The notes: generated from the sequence alone by a model not told the origin. Positions 35,785 to 45,221 are shown, numbered from the stretch's first letter. The stretch: 64,000 nt of DNA from CAKZLS01 sp963771545 (GCA_963771545.1 CAVYTX010000003.1:887936-951935); one strand, 5' to 3'. Numbers and translations are program-made.

Positions 35785-36192
35785 CTAGGACTCCGCCACT
35801 ACGAAACCGTCAACAGAACAAGGTCAGCTTATAACCTTGATTGTGCTTTTTGGTTTCGGTGCGTCTTATAAACTTTGGCGCCTAAGGTGCCCCGGGGGTT
35901 TTCGGCGCGGAATGATCGCCGTCAATACAACCAAAAGGTAACATAAAATCATATATACACGTATTACGGGAAATTTAATAGTAAAAAGTGGTGCCGGGGC
36001 GCATCGATCCCGTGCCGCCGGTTAAGGGGTTGGTAAGACTTCAGGAGATAAACTGCGACCGTGGGGCCACACCGTCGCCAAGGTTGACGTGTTAGGCACC
36101 ATATTTACACACCCTGCTCTTGGCAGCGGGTTTATTTTGGTCTAAGCAATGCCGTGCTCGTGGGGACGGCGTATCGAAATAAAGAAATCACC
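35785..36192. promoter_or_regulatory. AT-rich divergent region between RTX gene and pilin-like ORF
   Basis: About 400 bp. Positions 35935-35995 are strongly AT-rich (ATAAAATCATATATACACG, then GGGAAATTTAATAGTAAAAAG) and contain ACACGTAT, also found in the repeat before the LapG-like gene at 2260-2284. Likely holds promoters for one or both flanking genes; a GCCCCGGGGG stretch is near 35890. Confidence 0.4.
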
Positions 36193-36384
36193 GTGAAACT
36201 CAAAAATTTCTCCAGGTTCTTCTTTGGCAACGCGAAGGTGGTCAGCCCGATTGAATACGGGGTGGTTACCGGCGTTCTTTCGACCGCAATGGTGACCGGG
36301 CTATTGGCCGTCGGCCACGCCCACCTCGCGGTCGCGCAAGCGCAGGTCGTCGAGGTTGTCCAGCTCGTCAATAGCAGCCTGTAA
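36193..36384 (+). CDS. Flp-like pilin candidate
   Basis: 63 residues from GTG 36193. The pattern fits a Flp/Fap-type pilin: a short basic start (VKLKNFSRFFFGNAK), then SPIEYGVVTGVLSTAMVTGL with the IEYG box, a hydrophobic helix and a short polar tail. Length matches the family (55-65). No tad/cpa secretion genes are in the window. The last 84 bases overlap the end of the hydrolase gene on the opposite strand, which is odd and lowers confidence. Confidence 0.45.
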   Translation: MKLKNFSRFFFGNAKVVSPIEYGVVTGVLSTAMVTGLLAVGHAHLAVAQAQVVEVVQLVNSSL

Positions 36385-37521
36385 ACGCCGATGTTCTCCG
36401 CGACCGCCGTCGCGGAACCCGAGGACCGTGTAGACCGCGCCTAATAGCGTAAGTTTGTCCGACACACTCAGTTCGCCGGCGTCCGCGTGCGGAAACGAAT
36501 CCAACAGGTATAGTTCGGCTTGGCCCGGCGGTACGGCCTCGGCGAACGCCATGCTTTCCGTTTCCGGAATGATCGGATCGTCGCGGCCATGCACCAGTAC
36601 GAATCGAACGTTGAGGGCGCCGAGGTCCCGGCGTTTCGGATCGAGGGCGGTGATCTCCGCGGTTACCGCCGGAGGCAGCGCCGCCAGCAGTTCCGGAACG
36701 CGATTCGGATCGCGATTGGTCAACAGCGCGTATACGGCTCGGCCCTGGGGCCCGAGGCCGCCGGCCAGGTCGGAGATGTCCGCGTTCTCGTCGTCGACTC
36801 TGCGCTCGGCCATGGTCATCAATGCGATTCGGTCGCCCGGATCGTCGAGCCCGCGTGCGTTCGATAGCACGAAAACCCACTTGCCATAGACATTGGGGCG
36901 GCGGTAGCGCCACGCCGCGTCCGGGCCGGTCCGGAAGTAGCCGGTGGTGAAGAAGCTGATCACCGATTCGAGATCGTAATAGCCCCCGACGGAGATCATG
37001 AAGTCCACCCGGTCGGCGACCCCGGGTTCGAATAGGGCGCCGACCATCGGTCCGGCCGCGAACGAGATCGCCGTCATCCCGAGCGGACGTTGGGGATCCA
37101 GAGACCCGAGGTGGATCGCCGCGTCGGCGATGACGCGGGCGTCGCCGCTGCTGACACGCAGCGCCCGCATGCCGGGAAGATCGGGCACCAGCACCCGGAA
37201 GCGCGCCCGGGCGAGGCTGGTGGCAAAGGCCACGAGGCGGCGGTCGTCTTTGCCGGCGGGCGCGAGTCCGGGCACCAGAACCAGGCCGGCCAGCGGGGAG
37301 GGCGGGGTATACAGGTCGCCCACGTGGCGGCGGCCCTCCACCGCGAAACCGACGGTCTCGCGCCGCGGCCGAGGCGTTATCTCCTTGAGGGAGCTGGGCC
37401 CTTCGCCGGCACCGATGTCGGCGAGCACGCGGGTTGATTCCGCCACACGGCTCGGCGAGCAGGCGCCCGCAACCGCGAAGACGGTCAGGACCGCGAAGAA
37501 GTTGTGGGCGAGGCGCGGCAA
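36301..37521 (-). CDS. Alpha/beta-hydrolase-fold lipoprotein
   Basis: 406 residues from a TTG start at 37521; no in-frame ATG fits. A lipoprotein signal ends FAVAGACS, giving an acylated Cys. The fold is recognisable: GLVLVPGLAPAGKDDRRL (strand and oxyanion region), FRVLVPDLPGMRALRVSS, PLGMTAISFAAGPMVGALF with Ser at the nucleophile position (ISFAAG), and the late VRFVLVHGRDDPIIPETES and DSFPHAD with the acid and His. Likely an envelope esterase or acyltransferase of unknown substrate. It follows the lipoprotein gene by 21 bases. Confidence 0.8.
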   Translation of the reverse strand: MPRLAHNFFAVLTVFAVAGACSPSRVAESTRVLADIGAGEGPSSLKEITPRPRRETVGFAVEGRRHVGDLYTPPSPLAGLVLVPGLAPAGKDDRRLVAFATSLARARFRVLVPDLPGMRALRVSSGDARVIADAAIHLGSLDPQRPLGMTAISFAAGPMVGALFEPGVADRVDFMISVGGYYDLESVISFFTTGYFRTGPDAAWRYRRPNVYGKWVFVLSNARGLDDPGDRIALMTMAERRVDDENADISDLAGGLGPQGRAVYALLTNRDPNRVPELLAALPPAVTAEITALDPKRRDLGALNVRFVLVHGRDDPIIPETESMAFAEAVPPGQAELYLLDSFPHADAGELSVSDKLTLLGAVYTVLGFRDGGRGEHRRLQAAIDELDNLDDLRLRDREVGVADGQ

Positions 37522-37542
37522 GGGTAGAGTCCCATAAGAGCG

Positions 37543-38133
37543 CTAAGTGACCCAGTCGGCCAAATATTTTTTAATGGCTTCGGTCATGGCCGCGTCGAAG
37601 TCCCTCATCACCGCCTGGGTGAGATCGATCCAGGCGCGATCGCGCTCGTCGGCGGTCAATCCTTCCTTGAGCGAGCGGGTGCGGCTCACCCGGGCGCTGG
37701 CGCCCTTCAATCGGCGGCCCGAAGCATCGAAGATCTCCAATTGTCCTTCCAGGGTGGCGGTATAGCGGACCGCCGGTTCGATCTTGACGCGATCCAGCAG
37801 TCCCGTGTCCGTCGGCAGGCGCTCCTCGACGACCGAGGCCTGGAGGATGGTGAATCGGCTGGTTTCGACCACGCCCACGGATCTTAGGCGATGGTTCGCC
37901 CACTGCCTCATCGCCTCCTCCGGCGGAATGGGAAAGCGGTGGTCCACGTTGGGCGGCGCCCGGGGAGGCCGATAGGCCGAACGCGTCTCCGTAGTGATCA
38001 CATTCAGGTTTATGGGCTCAAGATGATCGAACGTCACGTCGGGACGGGGGGGCGGCGGCTTCGATGAGCACGCGCCCGCGACCAGGAGCGTCATCACGAC
38101 CGCGACGATCCGATTCGCCGCCTGATGTTTCAT
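37543..38133 (-). CDS. Outer-membrane-type lipoprotein of unknown function
   Basis: 196 residues. ATG 38133 overlaps the hslO stop (ATGA), so it is translationally coupled. The lipobox is LVAGACSSKPPPP. The mature domain (PVRYTATLEGQLEIFD-like strand pattern; actual AVRYTATLEGQLEIFDASGR, then ARVSRTRSLKEGLTADERDR, then QAVMRDFDAAMTEAIKKYL) resembles proteins that bind other envelope components, but no family is recognised. Confidence 0.8.
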   Translation of the reverse strand: MKHQAANRIVAVVMTLLVAGACSSKPPPPRPDVTFDHLEPINLNVITTETRSAYRPPRAPPNVDHRFPIPPEEAMRQWANHRLRSVGVVETSRFTILQASVVEERLPTDTGLLDRVKIEPAVRYTATLEGQLEIFDASGRRLKGASARVSRTRSLKEGLTADERDRAWIDLTQAVMRDFDAAMTEAIKKYLADWVT

Positions 38134-39092
38134 GACAGCCGGCTCCCGGCGGCCGGCGGGAAAGGCCAAAGGGAATCCAGTTCACCTTGATCGAACACAT
38201 ACGCGGCCTTGCAGAACTCGCATGTAACGGAAAGGCGGCCGTCTTCGATCATGGATTCCACTTCGGGTTTGGGGAACGACCGCAGGGTCCGCTCGACCCG
38301 GCGACGCGAACACCGGCATTCGTGGCGCAGCGCCCGTTGACGGTACACCCGAACGCCATCCTCGTGGAACAGACGGTAGAGTATGTCCGAAGCACTCAAT
38401 GTCGAGCCCAGCAACTCGGCGGCGGTCACCGTGCTCATCATCACGACGGCGCGGCGCCAGTCATCATCCTGGTCGTCCGGATCGGCGGATCCGGCGGCGG
38501 GGAGCCGCTGGATCATCAGCGCCGCCGAGCGCCAGGCGCCAGGCGTGTCCGAGGGCGTCTCCGAGGGTGTTTCCGCTGGAGGCGACGCGCACAGCGTGAT
38601 CGCCGTATCCAGTTGCTCCGATTGCTGGAAGTAGGTGTGGGCGCAGTCGGTTAGGGTGGCGCCCTCTAGCGGGGTGATGCCCTGATAGCGCTCGGTGTCC
38701 GGTCCCTGATCGACGGTGAACGCCATGTGCCCCGCGCCCAGAAGGCGCGGCACCGGGCTTTCGGCGCCGCGACCAGACTTCTCCAGGCGTTTGGAATCGA
38801 AACGCGCGTAACCCCGGATGGCGCCTTCGCTGGTCATGTCCGCGACCAGGAGCGAAACCGGTCCGTCGCCTTGAATCTGCAGGGTGAATATTCCGTCATA
38901 TTTGAGACCGCTGGCCAAAACCGCGCCCATGCACAACGCCTCGGCCAGGATCCCGGCCACCGGCGCCGGATAGCCGTGGCGCGCGAGCACGCCGTCCACC
39001 GCCGGCCCCAGACGCACCAGCCGCCCGCGCAGGCCCGGGCCCTCGATCTGGAAGGGTTGAACGTAGTCGGTAAAAATATCCGCGTGATCCAT
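38130..39092 (-). CDS. hslO: Hsp33 redox-regulated chaperone
   Basis: 320 residues from ATG 39092. The N-terminal domain has VQPFQIEGPGLRGRLVRLGP, LCMGAVLASGLKYDGIFTLQ and GDGPVSLLVADMTSEGAIRG. The C-terminal redox switch has four zinc cysteines, CRCS and CEFCKAAY. Hsp33 is held inactive by reduced zinc-bound cysteines and is activated by oxidation and unfolding. An acidic/proline insert (PPAETPSETPSDTPG, then DPDDQDDD) in the middle is unusual. Downstream of argF, upstream of the coupled lipoprotein. Confidence 0.95.
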   Translation of the reverse strand: MDHADIFTDYVQPFQIEGPGLRGRLVRLGPAVDGVLARHGYPAPVAGILAEALCMGAVLASGLKYDGIFTLQIQGDGPVSLLVADMTSEGAIRGYARFDSKRLEKSGRGAESPVPRLLGAGHMAFTVDQGPDTERYQGITPLEGATLTDCAHTYFQQSEQLDTAITLCASPPAETPSETPSDTPGAWRSAALMIQRLPAAGSADPDDQDDDWRRAVVMMSTVTAAELLGSTLSASDILYRLFHEDGVRVYRQRALRHECRCSRRRVERTLRSFPKPEVESMIEDGRLSVTCEFCKAAYVFDQGELDSLWPFPPAAGSRLS

Positions 39093-39182
39093 GATCTTAT
39101 GACCGATGGTGATAGAACCGAGGGAACACGGTGGTGGCTCGCCGATCACGTTTCCCCGTTTTCAGAAAGGCGCGATCGGCTT

Positions 39183-40091
39183 TCAGCCCAGGCACCAGGC
39201 GAGAATTCCCTTTTGGGCGTGCAGGCGGTTTTCAGCCTCGTCCCAAATCACGGACCGGGGACCGTCCATCACGCCGGCCGTGACTTCCAGACCGCGATGG
39301 GCCGGCAGGCAATGCATGAACAGCGCGTCCGGCTTGGCCCGGGCCATCAGGGCTTCATCCACGCGGAATGGACCGAGCAGATTGTGCAGGTTCTCGTCAT
39401 TCCTGCTGCCCATGGAAACCCAGGTGTCGGTCACCACCAGGTCGGCGCCCTCGACGGCCTCTTCCGGGGAGTCGGCAAAGGCCACGTCGCCGCCCTCGGC
39501 GCGCGCCCAGTCGAGCAGTCCGTCGCGGGGGCGCAGGGACGCCGGACACGCGAGACGAAGCCGGAAGCCGAAGAGGACGGCCGCGTGAACGAAAGATCGC
39601 GCCACGTTGTTGGCGTCGCCGCTCCAGGCGATGGAGCGCCCGGCGATGCCGCCCCGGAATTCCTCGTAAGTCATCACGTCCGCCATCAGCTGACACGGGT
39701 GGGATCGATCGGACAGACCGTTGATCACCGGCACCGTCGCGTGTCGCGCCAGTTCGTCGAGATTGCGGTGGTCGTTGGTCCGGTACATGATCATATCCAC
39801 GTAGCGCGACAGCACGCGCGCGGTATCCGCGATGGTCTCGCCGCGCCCGAGTTGGGATTCCTTGTCGCTCAGTACGATGGCATGGCCGCCGAGCTGCAGC
39901 ATACCCACTTCGAAGGAAACGCGGGTCCTGGTGGACGGCTTTTCGAACAGCATCGCCAGCGTCCTGCCGGCAAGCGTTCTGTCGCCCCCGGGCACCTCGC
40001 CCCTCTTGAAGGCGGCCGCCAGGTCGAGGATCTCGCGAAGGGTGGTCCGGTCGAATCGGTCGAGATCGAGGAAATGCCGGGGCGCACCCAT
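39183..40091 (-). CDS. argF: Ornithine carbamoyltransferase
   Basis: 302 residues. It makes citrulline from ornithine and carbamoyl phosphate in arginine synthesis. Carbamoyl phosphate binding loop EKPSTRTRVSFEVGMLQLGG, then SDRSHPCQLMADVMTYEE (HPCQ), DTWVSMGSRNDENLHNL (ornithine loop region) and FMHCLPAHRGLEV (the catalytic Cys motif HCLPAHRG). It starts three bases after argD and is co-transcribed. Confidence 0.97.
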   Translation of the reverse strand: MGAPRHFLDLDRFDRTTLREILDLAAAFKRGEVPGGDRTLAGRTLAMLFEKPSTRTRVSFEVGMLQLGGHAIVLSDKESQLGRGETIADTARVLSRYVDMIMYRTNDHRNLDELARHATVPVINGLSDRSHPCQLMADVMTYEEFRGGIAGRSIAWSGDANNVARSFVHAAVLFGFRLRLACPASLRPRDGLLDWARAEGGDVAFADSPEEAVEGADLVVTDTWVSMGSRNDENLHNLLGPFRVDEALMARAKPDALFMHCLPAHRGLEVTAGVMDGPRSVIWDEAENRLHAQKGILAWCLG

Positions 40092-40094
40092 CGA

Positions 40095-41276
40095 TCAAGC
40101 CGCCCTGTCCGCCAGGCTGGCGCAACCGCGATCCAGGATCTCCAGCGCTTCGCCGACGTGAGCGTCGTTCACCACCAGTGGTGGCAGAATCCGCACGACG
40201 TCGTCGGCGGCCGGGATCGAAAGCATGCCGTTTTCGAGCAGGCGCGCCACCAGGGCCGTGTTCTCCACCACGCACTTGAGGCCAAGCATCAGCCCGCTTC
40301 CGCGGACCTCGGAGAGCACGCCCGGGTGTTTGGCGGCGAGACCGTCCAGTCCCCGGCGAAGTCCATCGCCCACCGCGCGCACGTGGTCCAGGAAACCGTC
40401 CTCCAGGATAACGTCGAGGACCGCGTTGGCGACCGTCACGGCGAGCGGATTGCCGCCGAAGGTGGTGCCATGGCTTCCAGTCGTCAGCGCCGCCGCCGCC
40501 TGTTCCGTGGCGAGGCAGGCGCCGATGGGAAAGCCGCCGCCGAGACCCTTGGCGACGGCCATGAGGTCGGGGGCGATTCCCGCCCATTCGTGGGCGAACA
40601 GCCGCCCGGTCCGGCCCATTCCGCACTGCACCTCGTCCAGGAACAGCAGCAGGCCGAACTCATCGGCCGCGGTGCGAAGGCCGCGCAGGAATTCGACGGT
40701 GGCCGGATGGATGCCGCCTTCGCCCTGGATCGGTTCCACGAGGATGGCCGCCGTCTCCGGCGTTATCGCCGCGCGCACCGCGTTGAGATCGCCGAACGGA
40801 ACCTGATCGAAGCCGTCGACCACCGGATCGAAGCCGGCCAGGTGCTTCGGAGACCCGCCGGCGGCGATCGTCGCCAGCGTTCGTCCGTGAAAGGCGCCGG
40901 CCATGGTGATGACGCGGTAGCGTCCGGCGTTTCCGTCCAGATCGTGATAGCGGCGCACCAGCTTGAGGCCGCACTCGATGGCTTCGGCGCCGGAGTTGCA
41001 GAAGAATACGGAGTTGGCGAAGGTGGTATCCACCAGCCGTCGCGCCAGCCGTTGCTGCTCGGGAATGCGATACAGGTTGGAACAATGCCACAGGCGCCCG
41101 GCCTGACGGTGCAGGGCCGCGACCAGATGGGGATGACAGTGCCCCAGCGACGCGACCGCGATCCCGGCGCCAAAGTCCAGATACCGCCGGCCATCGGCGG
41201 CATACAAGTATGCGCCTTCGCCGCGCTCGAACGCCACGTCCATCCGCGCATAGGTGGGCATCACAGCCGGTATCAC
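40095..41276 (-). CDS. argD: Acetylornithine aminotransferase
   Basis: 393 residues. GTG 41276 is preferred because GGAGG lies five bases upstream (an in-frame GTG at 41294 does not have this). Class-III aminotransferase signatures: YLDFGAGIAVASLGHCHPHL, FFCNSGAEAIECGLKLVRRY, GAFHGRTLATIAAGGSP, FLDEVQCGMGRTG and DLMAVAKGLGGGFPIGACLA with the PLP-binding Lys. It catalyses the transamination step before ArgE/ArgF. First gene of the argD-argF-hslO run. Confidence 0.96.
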   Translation of the reverse strand: MIPAVMPTYARMDVAFERGEGAYLYAADGRRYLDFGAGIAVASLGHCHPHLVAALHRQAGRLWHCSNLYRIPEQQRLARRLVDTTFANSVFFCNSGAEAIECGLKLVRRYHDLDGNAGRYRVITMAGAFHGRTLATIAAGGSPKHLAGFDPVVDGFDQVPFGDLNAVRAAITPETAAILVEPIQGEGGIHPATVEFLRGLRTAADEFGLLLFLDEVQCGMGRTGRLFAHEWAGIAPDLMAVAKGLGGGFPIGACLATEQAAAALTTGSHGTTFGGNPLAVTVANAVLDVILEDGFLDHVRAVGDGLRRGLDGLAAKHPGVLSEVRGSGLMLGLKCVVENTALVARLLENGMLSIPAADDVVRILPPLVVNDAHVGEALEILDRGCASLADRAA

Positions 41277-41395
41277 AGGGACCTCCAAAAACACGTCGGG
41301 CCGGCAGCGCGCGCCGACCCTAATTTAGAAGGCGGTTATGTTAGGAGCCTGCCGGGCCGCAGTCAACGCCCGCAAGCCACGCGCTTCCGTCATGA

Positions 41396-42205
41396 TCAGG
41401 CCTTGAGCTTGTAGCCGGTGGCGAACATCCAATAACACAGGATCCAGAGCCCAACGTTGACGCCGGCCATGACCGCGACGCCAATCGCCGGGTCCATGTC
41501 CGCGCGTCCGATGAAGCCGTAGCGAAAGCCGTCGATCATGTAGAAAAACGGATTGGCGTGGGCGATGGTCTGAAACAGCGGCGGCAGCCGGTCGATGGAA
41601 TAGAACGTGCCCGACAAGAACGACAGCGGCGTGACGATGAAGTTGGTGACCGCCGCCATGTGGTCGAACTTCTCCGACCAGATCCCCCCGGCGATGCCCA
41701 GCAGCGACAACATCAGCGACGCCATGAATGCGTGATAGAGAATGAAGCCGAGGTTATGGACGTGAACCGAAACGAAAATGCTCATGGTCAGGGTTACGAC
41801 GATGCCGACGGCGATGCCTCGGGTGACGCCGCCCATGGCGATGCCGAAGGTCAGTTCGTGGGCGTTCAGCGGCGGCATCAGGGTATCGACGATGTTGCCC
41901 TGAACCTTGGAAATGATCATCGAGGACGACGTGTTGGCGAAGGCATTCTGGACGATGGCCATCATCACCAGGCCGGGAGCGAGAAACTCCATGAACGGCA
42001 CGCCGCCCGCCTTTTCCACCGCGCGGCCCAGCGCCAGCGCGAAAATCGCGAGAAACAGCAGCGTCGTCACTACCGGTGCAAGGATGGTCTGGTTATAGAC
42101 CTTGGCGAAGCGCCGCACCTCCCGCCAGTACAGCGTCCATAGCCCCAGCCAGTTGGATCGGGTCAGCTCGGTTCCGAGATTGGGTTCGAGCGGGTTGATA
42201 TGCAT
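41396..42205 (-). CDS. ABC-2 type transporter permease
   Basis: 269 residues with six predicted membrane helices: LAPVVTTLLFLAIFALALGR, EFLAPGLVMMAIVQNAFANT (family motif before the second helix), MGGVTRGIAVGIVVTLTMSI, HAFMASLMLSLLGIAGGIWS, TNFIVTPLSFLSGTFYSIDR with the conserved PLxFLSGTF, and IGVAVMAGVNVGLWILCYWM. Such permeases export polysaccharides, drugs or lipids with a separate ATPase, which is not adjacent here. Located just before argD on the same strand. Confidence 0.9.
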   Translation of the reverse strand: MHINPLEPNLGTELTRSNWLGLWTLYWREVRRFAKVYNQTILAPVVTTLLFLAIFALALGRAVEKAGGVPFMEFLAPGLVMMAIVQNAFANTSSSMIISKVQGNIVDTLMPPLNAHELTFGIAMGGVTRGIAVGIVVTLTMSIFVSVHVHNLGFILYHAFMASLMLSLLGIAGGIWSEKFDHMAAVTNFIVTPLSFLSGTFYSIDRLPPLFQTIAHANPFFYMIDGFRYGFIGRADMDPAIGVAVMAGVNVGLWILCYWMFATGYKLKA

Positions 42206-42315
42206 ATCGGCTCATTTCCATCAATAAGACGTAAAAACCGCTTCTCTAGCAAGGCGGCGAACCGGGCTGGCAGGCAGGCAAGGCGCTGTCTCTTAGCATC
42301 TCTCCAGTCCGCTGA

Positions 42316-44343
42316 TTAACGTTTCTTACGGCCGAAGCCGAACCTCCAGCGGGTCAGTTTTAGCTTGCGGGATGAGGGGATTTGTGATTCGGCGGTTTCC
42401 TTCGCTTCGGGTTCAGGCGACCTCGGCGAGGATTTTAGCTCGGCCGACGGCTGGAGCTGTGACCCTGGCGGCGATTTATCCGAGAGACCCTTACGGTACT
42501 TGTAGTCGAAGGCGCCCCTCTGCGGGTAATCGAGAATGTTCTCCATTTCCCACCGAAGGCCCGGATCGAACTCGGGAAACGGCAGCTGGTTATGTTCCCG
42601 CCAGTCCTCGACCTCCGCTTCGGCCTTGCGGCCGCGTTCGGCGTCCAGGCCATGGTCGCGTGAGTAGTACATGGTCTGCGACGGGAAGGCGAATCCGGTT
42701 CCCGCTTCGCCGATAATGTCGGCCATGCGCAAAAGGAGGTCCTCCTGGATGGCGAGAAAGTCGTCCTGATCCTCGCAGCGCAAATAGGCGAAGACCTCCA
42801 GATCGAGCGAATAGGCGCCGTATCCGACGAATCGGATGCGCGCGGGCGCGGGGGTCACCATGGGGTGGCCGAGCAGAATCTTGCGCAGCTCCGCCAAGAC
42901 ATAACGCAGTTGTTCCGGCGTCGTCTCGTATCGCAATCCCAGAACGGTCTTGAATAGCCGTTGGTCGCGGGCCGCGAAGTTGTCCAGCTTCATTTGCGAA
43001 AATTCGGCGTTGGGGACGGTGACGAGCGTCCGCTCAAGGGACCGGATGCGGGTCGAGCGCAAGCCGATCTCCTCGACGGTGCCGATCTCATCGCCATAGC
43101 GGCAAAAATCGCCAACCCGCACCGGCCGGTCGGCGAACAGGGTCAGGCCGCCGATGACGTTCTCCAACGTCGGGCGGACGGCGAGTGCGATGGCGAGGCC
43201 GCCAACGCCGAGACCGGCAACCAAGGGCGCCACGGGAATGCCGATAAGCTCGGCCGCGTAGATGGCGAGATAAACGAGAATGACAATACTCAACAAACGG
43301 AAAACGATCCGCATGAGAGCGGCGTCGACCTTTCGCTTCTCCAAGGGTTTATTCTGGTTTTGGGCAACACCGTCGGCCAGTCGATCCGCAAGGATCAGGA
43401 CCAGCCATGCAAGGCTGCCGACTCCCACGGCGATCGCGATATAAGACACGATCGCGAGCGGAACGCCAAACAACCCAATGACCTTAATGGCAACCTTGCT
43501 TATGAGGAAGGCGATGACGACGGTGCCGATGAGGGCGAGCGGCTTGCCAAACCGCAGCCACGCGGATCCCTTCCGTCGCCTTGAGTCCCACCACTCCCCG
43601 GCACGAAACATCAGCCACGCCAAAAAGCCCGACAGCATTAGATAAAGCGAAATACCGACCCACTGCCAAATCGCTTGGCCGCCGGCCATTTTTTTTGCCC
43701 ACGCCGGAAATTCCTCGGCATAATTTTTCGGCACCCAAACTCCAGGGCTCGACAGAATATTTTCATAAAGATTGATAAATGCGCCTCTTTTATAGGGCAG
43801 GTCCTTGGCCATTTCGTAGAAGTTATCGAGTTGCGCCAGGGTCTCTTTCGTGAACACAAACTCTCCGGCCCTGGGCCCTTCTTCCGCTTTTGCGATCTCG
43901 ATCTTGGTGTTGGGAATGGTCCAATGGGTGATGTCCTGACCGGCAACCTCCTCGTCGCCGGGAATTTGTTCGAAAGGCGGTAATTCGATCCGGTCGAGGA
44001 TCTCCCTTAGGAAAGCCATTTTGATAGCCGCGGCCGCAAGGCGATCCGTGGTCGCAAGCTCCGTGGCGTCAAAGGTTTCGCCGGCACGGTAGAGCGCCCT
44101 GTAAATGGAGACGTCGGGCTCATCATTCCGCCAGGCCGCCACGGCTTCGTTGAAGTCGCGGACGAAGCTGCGAAGAGTGTCGCGGGGGCTTGATGTGTCG
44201 GCGGTTCGCAGCGGATACGGATCATCGATCGCGCTGAGGATCGCGTCGAGGTCATTGGGCTCCGCCGCGGCTGGAACCGCGACCACCGCGACGATGATGG
44301 ACAATGCCCAGCCAACCAGGCCGAGACGGAGGTGCCTGTTCAT
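42316..44343 (-). CDS. MscS-family mechanosensitive channel with a large periplasmic domain
   Basis: 675 residues from ATG 44343, which opens a signal peptide (LGLVGWALSIIVAVVAVPAA). Residues 30-200 form a periplasmic helical domain, followed by several membrane helices (about 205-365) and the MscS pore and beta domain: VAPLVAGLGVGGLAIALAVR, PTLENVIGGLTLFADRPVRV, GTVEEIGLRSTRIRSLERTL, VTVPNAEFSQMKLDN. The C-terminal ~100 residues are charged and Pro/Ser-rich with a basic end (FGFGRKKR). It opens on membrane tension to release solutes in osmotic downshock. Confidence 0.92.
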   Translation of the reverse strand: MNRHLRLGLVGWALSIIVAVVAVPAAAEPNDLDAILSAIDDPYPLRTADTSSPRDTLRSFVRDFNEAVAAWRNDEPDVSIYRALYRAGETFDATELATTDRLAAAAIKMAFLREILDRIELPPFEQIPGDEEVAGQDITHWTIPNTKIEIAKAEEGPRAGEFVFTKETLAQLDNFYEMAKDLPYKRGAFINLYENILSSPGVWVPKNYAEEFPAWAKKMAGGQAIWQWVGISLYLMLSGFLAWLMFRAGEWWDSRRRKGSAWLRFGKPLALIGTVVIAFLISKVAIKVIGLFGVPLAIVSYIAIAVGVGSLAWLVLILADRLADGVAQNQNKPLEKRKVDAALMRIVFRLLSIVILVYLAIYAAELIGIPVAPLVAGLGVGGLAIALAVRPTLENVIGGLTLFADRPVRVGDFCRYGDEIGTVEEIGLRSTRIRSLERTLVTVPNAEFSQMKLDNFAARDQRLFKTVLGLRYETTPEQLRYVLAELRKILLGHPMVTPAPARIRFVGYGAYSLDLEVFAYLRCEDQDDFLAIQEDLLLRMADIIGEAGTGFAFPSQTMYYSRDHGLDAERGRKAEAEVEDWREHNQLPFPEFDPGLRWEMENILDYPQRGAFDYKYRKGLSDKSPPGSQLQPSAELKSSPRSPEPEAKETAESQIPSSRKLKLTRWRFGFGRKKR

Positions 44344-44366
44344 AAAATACGATCGCCTGTGTTGAC

Positions 44367-45221
44367 TCACTTCAATCCGGCCTCGGCGAAATACTTCGAA
44401 GCACCCGCGTGCAGGAGTGCCGTTCGGCCGCTCGAGACCGTTTCCGGGGTGGTCAAGGACGAGAACAATGGGGACGCCTCGCGAAGGCGATCGAGGTTCT
44501 CGAAGAACGCCTTGGTAACCTGATAGACGACCTCCGGTTTGGCCCTCGTTGTGGTGACCACCGTTGCGACGAGACCGAAAGTCGCGATGTCCCGGGACTG
44601 CCCAGTATAGGTTCCCTTCGGGATGACCGCCGCCACGTAAATCGGGCTCGTGCTCACCAGCTTGTCGATGGCGGGCCCCGCAACGGGCGCGAGCACGGCG
44701 CGGCACGTGGCCACGGCCTCTTTAACCGCCGGGTTCGGGTTTCCGATTGTGTAGACGAATGCGTCTATCTCATTGTCGCACAGGGCTTCGGCGACGCTGG
44801 ACGCCTTAAACTCGGAGATATCTTCGATCTCGTCGCCGTTCCAACCCAAGGCGTCCAAGACAACCCGCATGGTTTCGCGCTTGCCCGCCCCGGGCGGGCC
44901 CGTGTACACGCGCTTGCCCTTGAGATCCTCGAAGGAGTTGATGCCCGCGTCGTCGCGGGCGACCAATGTGAAGTGCTCCACATACGGTGCGAACATCGCG
45001 CGCAGCTCGTCGAACGGGCCATCCTCCTCGAACGGCCCGATGCCCTTGACCGCGCTGTATTGCGAGTCGGATTGAACCATGGCGAGGGAGACTCTGCCTT
45101 CGCGCAGATCCTTGAGGTTGTCCGTGGACCCGCCGGTGATTTCAACGGTGCACGCAATTCCGACCTTGCCGGTCGCGATGGTCACGGTCTGTCGTACGTC
45201 GGCCGCGCTCGCCTCGCCCAC
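44367..45221 (-). CDS. TAXI-type TRAP solute-binding protein, damaged at the N-terminus
   Basis: 284 residues from GTG 45221. TAXI-family features: TGGSTDNLKDLREGRVSLAM, VQSDSQYSAVKGIGPF, FEDLKGKRVYTGPPGAGKRE, then the C-terminal lobe. Two defects appear. A signal peptide (VSMTAAAVFVAAFGPLWA, from ATG 45292) lies just upstream but in another frame. The usual GVYYPTGGAIC stretch after the first strand (TVTIATG) is absent, as if 25-30 residues were deleted. No TRAP permease gene is near. Probably inactive or misassembled; ligand unknown (glutamate-like in known relatives). Confidence 0.75.
   Translation of the reverse strand: MGEASAADVRQTVTIATGKVGIACTVEITGGSTDNLKDLREGRVSLAMVQSDSQYSAVKGIGPFEEDGPFDELRAMFAPYVEHFTLVARDDAGINSFEDLKGKRVYTGPPGAGKRETMRVVLDALGWNGDEIEDISEFKASSVAEALCDNEIDAFVYTIGNPNPAVKEAVATCRAVLAPVAGPAIDKLVSTSPIYVAAVIPKGTYTGQSRDIATFGLVATVVTTTRAKPEVVYQVTKAFFENLDRLREASPLFSSLTTPETVSSGRTALLHAGASKYFAEAGLK

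Noticed and set aside
38727..41414. 895-codon plus-strand frame opposite hslO-argF-argD
   Set aside because: Shadow of three well-conserved minus-strand genes.
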